A stretch of DNA of 64,000 nt from Palsa-948 sp964481195 (GTDB lineage: Bacteria > Bacteroidota > Bacteroidia > Palsa-948): contig CAYZTB010000009.1 in the NCBI GenBank assembly GCA_964481195.1, forward strand, positions 20,471 through 84,470, given 5' to 3'. The position numbers and the translations under genes were made by a program. Below, in pieces: positions 44,147 to 52,322 of this stretch. The first letter of the stretch is position 1. Each line of letters begins with the position of its first letter. Below the pieces are notes generated by a model. That model was not told the DNA's origin. It ran no database searches and saw nothing but the letters and a program-made list of their open reading frames with translations.

Positions 44147-44920
44147 ATGAAAAAAATATTACTCTCTACTTTACTAAGTTTTATTGTTGTGTTTGGCTTT
44201 GCTCAAACTACTGCAACTAATTTTACATGCAACGATTGTTCTGGTAACCCCCATACGCTCTTTAATGAGCTTGATGCAGGAAAAGTTGTAGTGCTCACAT
44301 GGACAATGCCTTGCGGTTCTTGTGCAGGCCCAATTCAATCAGCAAATTCGGTTGCTCAAAGTTTTTCATCTAGTTACCCTGGAAGAGTATTAGTGTATTT
44401 AGTGGATGATGTTGGAAACACCACTTGTGCTACCTTAACTTCATGGGCTAACTCCAATGGACTTTCAAGTTTAACCAAATTTTCAAATGCTGCTATTGAT
44501 ATGATGGATTATGGTTCAGTCGGAATGCCCAAGGTTGTTATTTTAGGAGGAGCAAATCACACAGTTTATTATAACGAAAATGATGCTGTTAATTCAGCAA
44601 ATATGTCAACTGCTATTACGAATGCACTTAACGCTACAACAGCAGTTAAAGAAGAAAGTATCATTTCTTCTTATAATGTTTTTCCAAATCCTGCCGTTAA
44701 CACAACTACCATTTCATACGCACTAAGCAACGCATCGGATGTTACAATTGAAATTTATAATTTAGTTGGAGCAACAGTTCAAACTGTTTTTGCCGGCAAA
44801 CAAGCAGCAGGCGTACAGCAAATGAAATTAGACTGCTCAAATCTTACAAATGGATTTTATTTTGTGAAAATAAAAAATGGCAATAGTGGCAAAACATTAA
44901 TGCTTTCAGTAGCAAATTAA
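44147..44920 (+). CDS. Secreted thioredoxin-like protein with T9SS type A sorting domain
   Basis: 257 residues. Signal peptide (1-19, ending FGFAQ), a thioredoxin-fold domain with the redox motif CGSC in WTMPCGSCAGPIQ (about residue 52), and the cis-Pro region VGMPKVVILG near 125. A CNDC pair lies near residue 28. The last about 80 residues (YNVFPNPAVNTTTISYAL, IEIYNLVGATV, LTNGFYFVKI) are the T9SS type A sorting domain, so it is carried across the outer membrane. Likely a surface or extracellular disulfide/peroxide-handling protein. The next gene encodes a Cys-rich beta-barrel, suggesting a shared role in metal or thiol chemistry. Confidence 0.85.
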   Translation: MKKILLSTLLSFIVVFGFAQTTATNFTCNDCSGNPHTLFNELDAGKVVVLTWTMPCGSCAGPIQSANSVAQSFSSSYPGRVLVYLVDDVGNTTCATLTSWANSNGLSSLTKFSNAAIDMMDYGSVGMPKVVILGGANHTVYYNENDAVNSANMSTAITNALNATTAVKEESIISSYNVFPNPAVNTTTISYALSNASDVTIEIYNLVGATVQTVFAGKQAAGVQQMKLDCSNLTNGFYFVKIKNGNSGKTLMLSVAN

Positions 44921-44942
44921 CAGTTTGTGCTCTAATATTAAT

Positions 44943-44975
44943 GACTTGCATAGCTACTATGCAGGTCTTTTTTTT
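44943..44975 (+). terminator. Intrinsic terminator directly in front of the next start codon
   Basis: An 11-bp stem (44943-44953 GACTTGCATAG with 44957-44967 CTATGCAGGTC, one wobble), loop CTA, then eight T at 44968-44975. The T tract ends 9 bases before the ATG at 44985, so read-through would be needed for the downstream gene unless a promoter lies within or after it. Confidence 0.82.
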
Positions 44976-44984
44976 AATGCAAGG

Positions 44985-46100
44985 ATGATAAAAAGAATAA
45001 TTCTATTCAGTTCGGTTGCTTTATTAAATTTTCCTGTTGCAGGAATAGCACAGGGATGTTGTTCTGGAGGCAGCGGAAGCCCAATTGCGGGAGGAGGTTC
45101 TCAGGGAGTTTTGTTAGATAGGCAAATGGAAGTTTCTAGCACATATCAATATAACTATACCAATAAATTTTTTGCCGGGAATAAGGATACCATTCCATTG
45201 TTCAATCATTTAGTTTCAGATTATCTGTATACTAAAATAGCATATGGAGTCACAAAAGATTTAACTGTTTCTTTAGAATCAGGATTTTTTTTAAAAAAGC
45301 AGCAGATTGGAAAAAACCTTGATACAGCACAGTCTGTGGGTTTTTCAGACCTTATATTTTTCCCTAAATATGTAGTATATAGTAACACGCAGGAAAAAAG
45401 AAGAGTAGAATTTGTGTTAGGGGCTGGCTGGAAAATTCCTATAGGTTCATACAATGATTCAATGGTAACTTTCCGAGATACTGTTAACGGAATTGTTTAT
45501 TATACAGCTGCCCCGCCTTCTTCTCAACTTACAACTGGCTCACATGATTTTATTTTTTATTCATTTTTCTTTAGAGGGTTTCCTAAAAGTAACTTCAGGC
45601 TTTTTGCAAACTCAGTATATATTAAGAAAGGATGGAATCCCCTAGGAGAAAAATTTGGTGATTATGCGAGCTTAGGTTTATTTGCTGGAAAAACATTTTT
45701 TGATAAACTTGGAGTCACACTTCAAGTTAAAGGAGAGTATATAGGAAAGTTAAAGTCTGCTAAGAATGTAGACTTGTTGGCTTTTTATAACGTTGATACT
45801 GCTTCAACTGGAAGCAGGGCAATTTTTATCACCCCACAAATTTCATATTCAATTAAGGCATTAACCATTTTTGCTCTCAGTGATTTTCCTATTTACCAAT
45901 ATGTGAATAAAGAGCAAATAGCTTCGCAATATCAATTTGCTATTGGGCTTGCTTATCGTTTTTTCACTACGAAAAGCATTATCCCTAAAGACGGAGCAGC
46001 TGTTTTCGCTTGCGAGATGGATTGCCCAGGCGGACAAAGCTCTAAGCCCGGCACTTGCAGGATGTGCGGAATGCAAATGAATAAAAAGGAAAAAAAATAA
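44985..46100 (+). CDS. Outer-membrane beta-barrel protein with C-terminal heavy-metal-binding tail
   Basis: 371 residues from the ATG at 44985, which gives a signal peptide ending VAGIAQ; the mature N-terminus is GCCSGGSGSPIAGGG. The body has alternating amphipathic strands and ends of the type seen in transporter-like barrels (KIPIGSYND, YASLGLFAGKTFF, FAIGLAYRFF). The last about 25 residues, CEMDCPGGQSSKPGTCRMCG, follow the pattern of the heavy-metal-binding (CPMHPE...PGKCPKCGM) domain, giving four Cys plus Met. This links it to copper or other soft-metal handling. The role is inferred; the substrate is unknown. Confidence 0.75.
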   Translation: MIKRIILFSSVALLNFPVAGIAQGCCSGGSGSPIAGGGSQGVLLDRQMEVSSTYQYNYTNKFFAGNKDTIPLFNHLVSDYLYTKIAYGVTKDLTVSLESGFFLKKQQIGKNLDTAQSVGFSDLIFFPKYVVYSNTQEKRRVEFVLGAGWKIPIGSYNDSMVTFRDTVNGIVYYTAAPPSSQLTTGSHDFIFYSFFFRGFPKSNFRLFANSVYIKKGWNPLGEKFGDYASLGLFAGKTFFDKLGVTLQVKGEYIGKLKSAKNVDLLAFYNVDTASTGSRAIFITPQISYSIKALTIFALSDFPIYQYVNKEQIASQYQFAIGLAYRFFTTKSIIPKDGAAVFACEMDCPGGQSSKPGTCRMCGMQMNKKEKK

Positions 46101-46149
46101 ATTTCTTTTTTCATTTTTACCCAATTCATATTCTTTGTAATATTGGGAT

Positions 46150-47031
46150 ATGAAAACCACATCTACATTCCTCTTTATTTTTATTACATCCTATTTGTTT
46201 GCCCAGCTTCCCAATACGGACATTTGGATTTTAGATATCGTTGATAGTGCAGGAAGAGTTTCGTTACGAAATCCAATAAACTTAACAAACAGAACCGGTT
46301 ATGACAATCAGCCGGCTTTCTCTCCAGATGGCAGTTACCTCTTATATACTTCTCAACCTACAGGCGAAACGCAAACAGATATATATAGGTGTGATTTTAA
46401 AACAAAAACCACTTCTCAAATTACTAAAACTACTACGAGCGAATACTCTCCAACGTTTATGTCCGATAAAAAATCTTTTTCGGTAGTGATGGTTGAAAAG
46501 GACTCTGCACAACGACTTTGGAAATATCCTTTAACTGGGGGGGAGGCAGTTTGTATTGCGAAAAATATTTCTGCAGTAGGATACCATAGTTGGATGAATA
46601 AAGATAGTCTTGCTGTTTTTGTATTAACTAAACCTTCTTTTACGTTGCAACTCTTCAATATAGCTTCTCAAAAGCCTACTACTATTGCGGATAGCATTGG
46701 AAGATGTATGCGAATGAAGGATGGGCTTCTATGGTATACAACCAAAGCAGGTCACTTTCAAAATGTTTATTCTTACTCATTTAATTCAAAGAAAGATTCT
46801 CTGCAAGGCGTTATTGAGAGTGAAGATTATGCTTTTTACAAACGCAAAACGGGCGTTGTAGGTCGTGAAGAGATTTGGTCTTTTTCAGACAGTTCCATTT
46901 TATATGGATTCATGAGTACATCCGGTGGTGCTCATGAGGTTAGTGACCTTTCTGTATATGGAATCACAAAACCTACGCGTATTACTATAAGTCCAGATGG
47001 AAAAAAATTAGCAATTGTTTCAAATAAGTAA
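46150..47031 (+). CDS. Secreted TolB-like beta-propeller (PD40) protein
   Basis: 293 residues. Signal peptide (1-18, ending SYLFAQ). Beta-propeller repeats with WD40-like/PD40 motifs: NQPAFSPDGSYLLYTS near residue 52, EYSPTFMSDKKSFSVV near 99 and ITISPDGKKLAIVSN at the C-terminus. Such proteins read or bind partner proteins or glycans in the periplasm. No catalytic domain is visible. It starts 49 bases after the barrel gene and lies 18 bases before the O-methyltransferase gene on the same strand, perhaps one transcript. Confidence 0.78.
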   Translation: MKTTSTFLFIFITSYLFAQLPNTDIWILDIVDSAGRVSLRNPINLTNRTGYDNQPAFSPDGSYLLYTSQPTGETQTDIYRCDFKTKTTSQITKTTTSEYSPTFMSDKKSFSVVMVEKDSAQRLWKYPLTGGEAVCIAKNISAVGYHSWMNKDSLAVFVLTKPSFTLQLFNIASQKPTTIADSIGRCMRMKDGLLWYTTKAGHFQNVYSYSFNSKKDSLQGVIESEDYAFYKRKTGVVGREEIWSFSDSSILYGFMSTSGGAHEVSDLSVYGITKPTRITISPDGKKLAIVSNK

Positions 47032-47049
47032 TTAATTAAAATATTTTTT

Positions 47050-47691
47050 ATGAATTTCATTCCACAAGAAATTGATGATTTTTCTTTAGCACATTCTGAC
47101 TTGGAGTTGGAAGTATTACAAAAATTAAATCGCGAGACGCATGTAAAGATGACGCTACCACAGATGCTTTCCGGTCATATGCAAGGCTTGATGTTGCAAA
47201 TGTTCAGCAAGATGATTAGTCCTAAAAATATTTTAGAGATTGGTACATTTACTGGCTATTCCGCTATTTGCTTAGCACAAGGATTACAGCAAGGAGGTAT
47301 GCTGCATACCATCGATGTAAATGAAGAGTTACAAGAGATTATACTTCGTTATGTGAAGGATGCAGGCTTAAAAGACAAAATAACGCTCCATATAGGCCCC
47401 GCTGTTAATATCCTCCCGACCTTAAATGAGTCCTTTGACCTTGTATTTATTGATGCAGATAAGGAGAACTATTCCAACTATTTTGACTTAGTATTTCCGA
47501 AGGTAAAACAAGGAGGGTACATTATAGCAGACAATGTGCTTTGGAGTGGTAAGGTGCTCGATTCCGCTATGAAAATGGACAAAGACACGAAAGCATTATT
47601 AGATTACAGCAAGAAAATTCAAGCGGATTCCAGTGTAGAAAATGTGCTTCTTCCCCTGCGAGATGGACTCATGATTTCCAGAAAAAAATAA
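47050..47691 (+). CDS. SAM-dependent O-methyltransferase (caffeoyl-CoA OMT-like)
   Basis: 213 residues. The SAM motif ILEIGTFTGYSAICLAQGL lies near residue 61, FDLVFIDADKENYSNYF near 134 with the metal-binding Asp, and GGYIIADNVLWSGKV near 157 with the conserved DN pair. This is the cation-dependent OMT family 3 (COMT/CCoAOMT-like); bacterial members methylate catechols and diverse phenolics, or rRNA/tRNA in related groups. The acceptor is unknown. Last gene before the triple-repeat region. Confidence 0.87.
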   Translation: MNFIPQEIDDFSLAHSDLELEVLQKLNRETHVKMTLPQMLSGHMQGLMLQMFSKMISPKNILEIGTFTGYSAICLAQGLQQGGMLHTIDVNEELQEIILRYVKDAGLKDKITLHIGPAVNILPTLNESFDLVFIDADKENYSNYFDLVFPKVKQGGYIIADNVLWSGKVLDSAMKMDKDTKALLDYSKKIQADSSVENVLLPLRDGLMISRKK

Positions 47692-47694
47692 TTT

Positions 47695-47758
47695 TTTCAT
47701 AGGGGGATTTTCGATTTCTCCTATGAAACTTATTAACAATCGCATTTCCCCTATGAAA
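47695..47758 (+). repeat. Three copies of a CCCCTATGAAA-type motif (one inverted)
   Basis: TTTCATAGGGGGA (47695-47707, inverted), TTTCTCCTATGAAA (47715-47728) and TTTCCCCTATGAAA (47745-47758). The first two can form a long hairpin with a short loop; the third is a spaced direct copy of the second, 30 bases on. They lie between the methyltransferase stop and the SWIB gene. They may be operator sites or a terminator-like hairpin, though no T run follows. A -7-like TACTTTTG lies near 47776-47783. Confidence 0.55.
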
Positions 47759-47833
47759 TGTGCCTAAAAAGGCTTTACTTTTGCTATGAAGTTAAACATT
47801 AAGTTAAACTTTATAAATTAAAAACAAAACAAA

Positions 47834-48136
47834 ATGGCTACAAAAGCAAAAGCAAAAACAAAGGTAAAAGCAAAAACCAAAAGAAAGCCGAACGCAGCTT
47901 TCATGGCTCCATTAACTCCAAGCGCTAAATTAGCAGCAGTTACTGGTGCAAAAGCACTTCCACGTACTGAAGTTGCAAAAAAACTTTGGGCTTACATCAA
48001 GAAGAACGATCTTCAAGATAAGAAGAACAGACGCAACATCAATGCGGATGATACACTAAAAGAAATTTTTGGTGGAAAGAAAACTGTTAGCATGTTTGAA
48101 ATGACCAAATTGGTTAGCAAGCACCTAAAGAAGTAA
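47834..48136 (+). CDS. SWIB/MDM2-domain protein with basic Lys/Ala tail
   Basis: 100 residues. The N-terminus is a short alternating Lys/Ala/Thr tract (MATKAKAKTKVKAKTKRK), like the tails of bacterial histone H1-like proteins. The remaining about 80 residues form a SWIB domain: ALPRTEVAKKLWAYIKKNDL, NRRNINADDTLKEIFGG and VSMFEMTKLVSKHLKK. The domain is mainly eukaryotic (BAF60b) but is known in Chlamydiae, Bacteroidota and others, where DNA or nucleoid binding is proposed. Ends 19 bases before a bidirectional terminator. Strong A/Lys-rich start region, no unusual start. Confidence 0.88.
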   Translation: MATKAKAKTKVKAKTKRKPNAAFMAPLTPSAKLAAVTGAKALPRTEVAKKLWAYIKKNDLQDKKNRRNINADDTLKEIFGGKKTVSMFEMTKLVSKHLKK

Positions 48137-48155
48137 TCTTTTACTTTTTGCTAGT

Positions 48156-48185
48156 AAAGGCGGATTAAGAAATTAATCCGCCTTT
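48156..48185. terminator. Bidirectional intrinsic terminator
   Basis: A 13-bp perfect stem AAAGGCGGATTAA / TTAATCCGCCTTT (48156-48168 with 48173-48185), loop GAAA. The right arm includes the stop codon of the CotH gene (48173-48175 on the minus strand), so it ends transcripts from both sides. Confidence 0.82.
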
Positions 48186-50251
48186 ATTATTTTGTGCGCC
48201 TTGGTAATCCCCTTACTATTTGTCTTCAGAAAATATACTCCGTTCGGTTTGTTAGACAGATCTACTTGAGTTTGTGTTTTCACATTTTGATCTCCTAGTG
48301 AGTGTATTTTTTCACCGTAGATAGTATATAATTCCCAATCAAATGATGCATTGTTGCTGGCAGCAATATCGAAAACTCCTTTTGAAGGATTTGGAAAAAC
48401 GGCATATGTTGTTTCTAATAAGTTATTCGATGCTATTGAAGCTGTAAGGCAAGTACCTGGCAAATTAGCATCCATCCAATTAAGTCGATTTCTAATCCAT
48501 GATTTCATTCTGTCAATTTCAGCTTGATAGGTGGCTGGATATGGAGTAGGGTTGGGCCATACATATGTACCTAATATGGGCCAGGCAGAAAAATTTCTAG
48601 TCATAGGTACAGCTAAAAGAGTAGCCATGGAATCCAAGTAATTATTAATATATCCTGTATCTAGCACAGTGCTTCTTAATGCAAGCCAACGGCATTTTAA
48701 TTTGCTTGTAAAATTTGGGTCGGTCATAAAACGATCCCACCAAAAAGGAATTTGCCATCCATCGTTCGGACAAACATTTCCAAATTTATAAGCCCAATTG
48801 CTGTAGCTAGGGCTGCCACAATAATTTGCATTTAACCAAGCAATGTCAAAATCCCAAGGAGGACCAATAGCAAGCTTACCTCCTTTGCTATATTTATCTT
48901 TATACAAAAATGTACTTATTCGATACCCATCTATATTGCTGCTAATTTCATTTAATATGAAGTAATCAATAAATGTATTCACCTTACAATATTTTACATA
49001 TCCAATGGCAGTATCTGCAAAATTGGGACCAGAAAGTGCAGTTTCAAAACTATCTACATACTGCTGAATGTATGTTTTTTGTTGTGGAGTTATTGAATCT
49101 GGATCTGGATAATCATACTGGTATTTTATAGTTTGCCCGCTGGAGCTAACTGCAGGGGCGAAAGGAGAAGTCCATCCTACTAAACTATTGCCCGTTGTTT
49201 TATCTATTTTAATAATATAGCCACCAGTTAAAGAATCTCCTGCATTTTCCCAAGTGCCAAGTTTTGCAATATTAACTCGGTTTGCATCGCGTTTAATTTT
49301 TTCCATTAATACATATACGCCCATATACTTTCCATTAATAACCAATTCGCAAAAACGAGTTCTTGCTGCATACCTGCCAAAGTCGTTATACAATTTATAG
49401 GACAGCACATTTCTTAAATGTGTTTTATCTGTATACGATGCGCTTAAAATCCAATCGTGCTCATTGGGCATACCTAAAATTACGGTATCATTTTTATTTC
49501 CCAAAGCATCTCTGGTCTCAAAGCCATAACTCTTTTTTGGAAATCCTTGGGAAGAAGAGCCTCTGAATTCTATCGCAATTTTTCCTTTGTAATTATTATG
49601 CGGGTTTGTCAAATAATTTTTTACTCCTACGCCATTATATATTATTCCCATATCGCAAGTAATCTTTGGCTCGTCAACAATTGTTTGATTGTTTGTATTT
49701 ATTACAACTATTGGTAAATATGAAGAATCAACTTGTATGGCAGTAGCTGGACTGTTGCTAAACTTAAGCCTCCAGTTAACCACGCTGCCAGTATTATTTC
49801 CAGTATTATTATCATCATCATATACACGCAGTTTCCAGATACCATTTCCATTTAAGCCATTGTTTAATAAAGATAATTTTTGCTCTGGTCTATAACTACC
49901 ATTAAAAGGTGCTGTTCCGTTTGTAATAAGCGTTGTTGCATCTTGCCTAAAACAAATAGTTATATAATTATCTCCTGTTCCTCCATTATCTGTAGTAAGC
50001 TCCACTCTTGTTCCGCCTGGCGATTCTAAATAAATGTCAAGGTCGTTGTCTTTAATATGCGTAATATTTATGCAGGCTTCTTCTAAACCATATGCATTGT
50101 TAAGAAAGGGAGGGTTTAACGTGCTTATATTTAATAAAAAATAGGTGGTATCTAAGTTATCAGAGATAGCTCCTCCGGTGCCCGTAAAAGTTTGTGCTTG
50201 AATAGCTATAGTTAAAAATAATGCGTTTAGGAAGAGTGTAGTTTTTTTCAT
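48173..50251 (-). CDS. T9SS protein with P-domain and CotH kinase-like domain
   Basis: 692 residues. After a signal peptide (1-19, ending AIQAQ) comes a P/Homo-B domain (about 20-155: CINITHIKDNDLDIYLESP, then WKLRVYDDDNNTG), then a CotH spore-coat kinase-like domain (about 185-600: FRGSSSQGFPKKSYGFETRD, FCELVINGKYMGVYVLMEK with the K-containing region, and GPPWDFDIAW with the DFD metal site), and a type A T9SS tail (YAVFPNPSKGVFDI, GVYFLKTNSKG). CotH-like enzymes are atypical kinases. The P-domain normally stabilises proteases; the pairing here suggests an extracellular or surface enzyme. The stop codon lies in the terminator hairpin. Confidence 0.88.
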   Translation of the reverse strand: MKKTTLFLNALFLTIAIQAQTFTGTGGAISDNLDTTYFLLNISTLNPPFLNNAYGLEEACINITHIKDNDLDIYLESPGGTRVELTTDNGGTGDNYITICFRQDATTLITNGTAPFNGSYRPEQKLSLLNNGLNGNGIWKLRVYDDDNNTGNNTGSVVNWRLKFSNSPATAIQVDSSYLPIVVINTNNQTIVDEPKITCDMGIIYNGVGVKNYLTNPHNNYKGKIAIEFRGSSSQGFPKKSYGFETRDALGNKNDTVILGMPNEHDWILSASYTDKTHLRNVLSYKLYNDFGRYAARTRFCELVINGKYMGVYVLMEKIKRDANRVNIAKLGTWENAGDSLTGGYIIKIDKTTGNSLVGWTSPFAPAVSSSGQTIKYQYDYPDPDSITPQQKTYIQQYVDSFETALSGPNFADTAIGYVKYCKVNTFIDYFILNEISSNIDGYRISTFLYKDKYSKGGKLAIGPPWDFDIAWLNANYCGSPSYSNWAYKFGNVCPNDGWQIPFWWDRFMTDPNFTSKLKCRWLALRSTVLDTGYINNYLDSMATLLAVPMTRNFSAWPILGTYVWPNPTPYPATYQAEIDRMKSWIRNRLNWMDANLPGTCLTASIASNNLLETTYAVFPNPSKGVFDIAASNNASFDWELYTIYGEKIHSLGDQNVKTQTQVDLSNKPNGVYFLKTNSKGITKAHKIIKAD

Positions 50252-50261
50252 AAAAAATAAA

Positions 50262-50292
50262 AAAATCCTTGTTTTCTTAGAACAAGGATTTT
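50262..50292 (-). terminator. Intrinsic terminator after the 50311 gene
   Basis: A 12-bp perfect stem AAAATCCTTGTT / AACAAGGATTTT (50262-50273 with 50281-50292). On the minus strand it is followed by TTTTTTTATTTTTT, so it ends the T9SS gene at 50311 before the CotH gene start at 50251. Confidence 0.78.
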
Positions 50293-50310
50293 AGAAAATG
50301 AGAATTGAAT

Positions 50311-51270
50311 TTATTTGCTAATAGTAAACTTTCCAGACCTAAGTGATGCGCCATCAACGTTATTTAAGCTATAGGAATATACACCCGATACTAAGTTTGT
50401 AGTTTGTAATGTCCAGGTTTTTAGTTTTAATGGATGAGATTGATCAACTTGGGTAGAAGAAATAACTTCTCTGCCCATCACATCAAAAACTATAACCGAC
50501 ACACTTTCCAATGCATCGGAAGTAATTGAAATGTGATCGGTTGCAGGATTAGGGTAAACGATAACACCACTAGAAGAGGAATGTTCGTTTACGTTGTTGT
50601 ACCCAGAAAAGGACAAGTCATCTACCCAAAGTGTACTTCCGGCAACACCACAAGTGTTGGTAGCTAAGCAGGATGCGCTGAATCCAAGTATCATAGAGTC
50701 CGGAATAACAGTTGAGAACGTAGGGTCATAGGTTAGGGTAAAAGTAGATAGTGTATAAGCAGATGCAGCTGTTTTAATTACAATACCACCAATTGCAATG
50801 GTATCTCTTTTTGCACCATTCCATTTAGTAAGGACCACTCCGCAAGAAGCGCTATCACTTGCCATTGGAGTATATTTATGCCAAAAGGTACAGGTTGTAG
50901 GTCTAGCAGTATATGGAAATCCGGATATAAGTTTTAAAGGAGATAGTTGCACTTTCCCAACAAATGCAACGCCAGTAGGATCAGGTAATTGTCCGCCCGA
51001 AGGATCATTAACAACGTCAACCGTAACTATTTTCATAGCGTAAGTTCCTCCATGGGCTTCGGTGCCAGTTACTTTAAATACCGAGGTGCTATTTCCTGGA
51101 GAAACAAAAGAAACAAGCTGATTTCCGGTTACCCAATTGGTAGGCTCTTCAGGAACGGATATTGTACCATTATTCATGGTTGTCCAACTTTCAAAATCCA
51201 TAGTTGGGTTTTGTGCGAATGCGCAAAAGCTAGTTCCGGCAGCAATAATTGAGAGTAAAAGTTTTTTCAT
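50311..51270 (-). CDS. Secreted protein with carbohydrate-domain-like (PCMD-like) N-terminal part and T9SS type A tail
   Basis: 319 residues. Signal peptide (1-19, ending AFAQ). The mature domain starts NPTMDFESWT and includes GTEAHGGTYAMKIVT, PTTCTFWHKYTPM and TLWVDDLSFSG, the ordering of a beta-sandwich family often annotated as a putative carbohydrate-metabolism (PCMD) domain. The C-terminal about 80 residues (VIVYPNPATDHISITSD, VIVFDVMGREV, SGVYSYSL) are the T9SS type A sorting domain. Substrate unknown; probably surface or secreted. Monocistronic by the terminator that follows. Confidence 0.82.
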   Translation of the reverse strand: MKKLLLSIIAAGTSFCAFAQNPTMDFESWTTMNNGTISVPEEPTNWVTGNQLVSFVSPGNSTSVFKVTGTEAHGGTYAMKIVTVDVVNDPSGGQLPDPTGVAFVGKVQLSPLKLISGFPYTARPTTCTFWHKYTPMASDSASCGVVLTKWNGAKRDTIAIGGIVIKTAASAYTLSTFTLTYDPTFSTVIPDSMILGFSASCLATNTCGVAGSTLWVDDLSFSGYNNVNEHSSSSGVIVYPNPATDHISITSDALESVSVIVFDVMGREVISSTQVDQSHPLKLKTWTLQTTNLVSGVYSYSLNNVDGASLRSGKFTISK

Positions 51271-51376
51271 ATTTTATTATTTAATATAGCCTCAAAGATA
51301 TGAACTAAATGGGTTTTTACAAATATTTTTAAGCATTTTATTTATTGGACAATAGACTTTAATTAAATTATGCGCT

Positions 51377-51384
51377 TATATTTG
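51377..51384 (+). promoter_or_regulatory. -7 promoter element for the 51409 gene
   Basis: TATATTTG, full TAnnTTTG match. It lies downstream of an in-frame ATG at 51370, so translation must begin later; this supports the start at 51409. A -33 TTTG is not apparent. Confidence 0.5.
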
Positions 51385-51408
51385 TCCTTTCTTAAAAGCA
51401 GAAATTTC

Positions 51409-52125
51409 ATGAAACGAATAGTCATTATTGTCTTCGTGGTAGTTGTAGCCGGCATTGGAGGATATTTCCTAATCAATGGTGGATTTAATAAAATGTTAGG
51501 TGGCAAAGACATTAGCGAAGGAGTTATTGAATACGACATTACGTATCCTAAGCTTGACCCCAAAAGTATGATGGTTTCTGGTATGCCCAATCAAGCTTTT
51601 TTGCGATTTAAGAATAATAATATGTCCAACGATATGTCAGGAATGATGGGTTTAATTAGCATTACATTTATTTCAAATCACAGTACTAAATCTGTTGAGC
51701 AACGACTAACTCTTATTAATAAAAAATACTCTTCAACTATTAATAAAGAAGATTTATCCAGATTAAATGATTCTTACGTTAGTTCATTTGAAAAAGGGTC
51801 TACCGTGCAACAAATTGCAGGTTTTCAATGCAAGGAAGCAAAGGTTAAACTTTTAGATGGAGAAGAGATTAAGGTGTTTTATACGAATGATATTGGTATT
51901 GAAAATCCTAATTGGTCTAACCCTTATAACAAAATTGATGGTGTATTAATGGATTTCCAGATGGAGCGTTATGGGGTTGTTATGCACCTTAGGGCAAAAT
52001 CAGTTGTAGCACAAAAAATTGAAGATGAGGCTTTTCATCTTCCTGCAGATTCGTCTGAGTATAAAAGAATTGATTTTATTGAACTTGAAAAAATCCTTGA
52101 AGAGCTGAATCCTGGCTCAAATTAA
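51409..52125 (+). CDS. Membrane-anchored protein of unknown function
   Basis: 238 residues from the ATG at 51409. One N-terminal hydrophobic segment (RIVIIVFVVVVAGIGGYFLI) anchors or exports it. The rest is a soluble domain with IEYDITYPKLDPKSMMVSGM, RLTLINKKYSSTINKEDLS, IAGFQCKEAKVKLLDGEEIK and MRLQ-like strands ending in an acidic helix (FIELEKILEELNPG). The 'IAGFQCKEAKV ... Ydp' arrangement is like other DUF4412-type lipid/metal-linked proteins, but I am not certain of this. Function not known. Monocistronic: 198 bases to ftsK, with its own promoter box. Confidence 0.65.
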   Translation: MKRIVIIVFVVVVAGIGGYFLINGGFNKMLGGKDISEGVIEYDITYPKLDPKSMMVSGMPNQAFLRFKNNNMSNDMSGMMGLISITFISNHSTKSVEQRLTLINKKYSSTINKEDLSRLNDSYVSSFEKGSTVQQIAGFQCKEAKVKLLDGEEIKVFYTNDIGIENPNWSNPYNKIDGVLMDFQMERYGVVMHLRAKSVVAQKIEDEAFHLPADSSEYKRIDFIELEKILEELNPGSN

Positions 52126-52290
52126 GTAATACTATTTTTTTACTTTCTTCGTTATCAAAAGTAACATCAGTTAGGTGCTTGCCTTCTTTTTAACATGCAT
52201 TCGTTAACAAGTAATCACTTTAGATAAGCTAGGTCGCTTGATTGCGTTTTATTTTTGATGAATACCAAAGTCTTTGTAATAAAGAGGTTA

Positions 52291-52320
52291 TTGGAGTGTA
52301 ATCCTATATTAATCATTTTG
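52291..52320 (+). promoter_or_regulatory. Promoter directly upstream of ftsK
   Basis: TTG at 52291-52293, a 19-base spacer, then TCATTTTG at 52313-52320 (one mismatch to TAnnTTTG). The box ends 2 bases before the ATG at 52323, so transcription would start at or inside the first codons. Confidence 0.4.
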
Positions 52321-52322
52321 CC

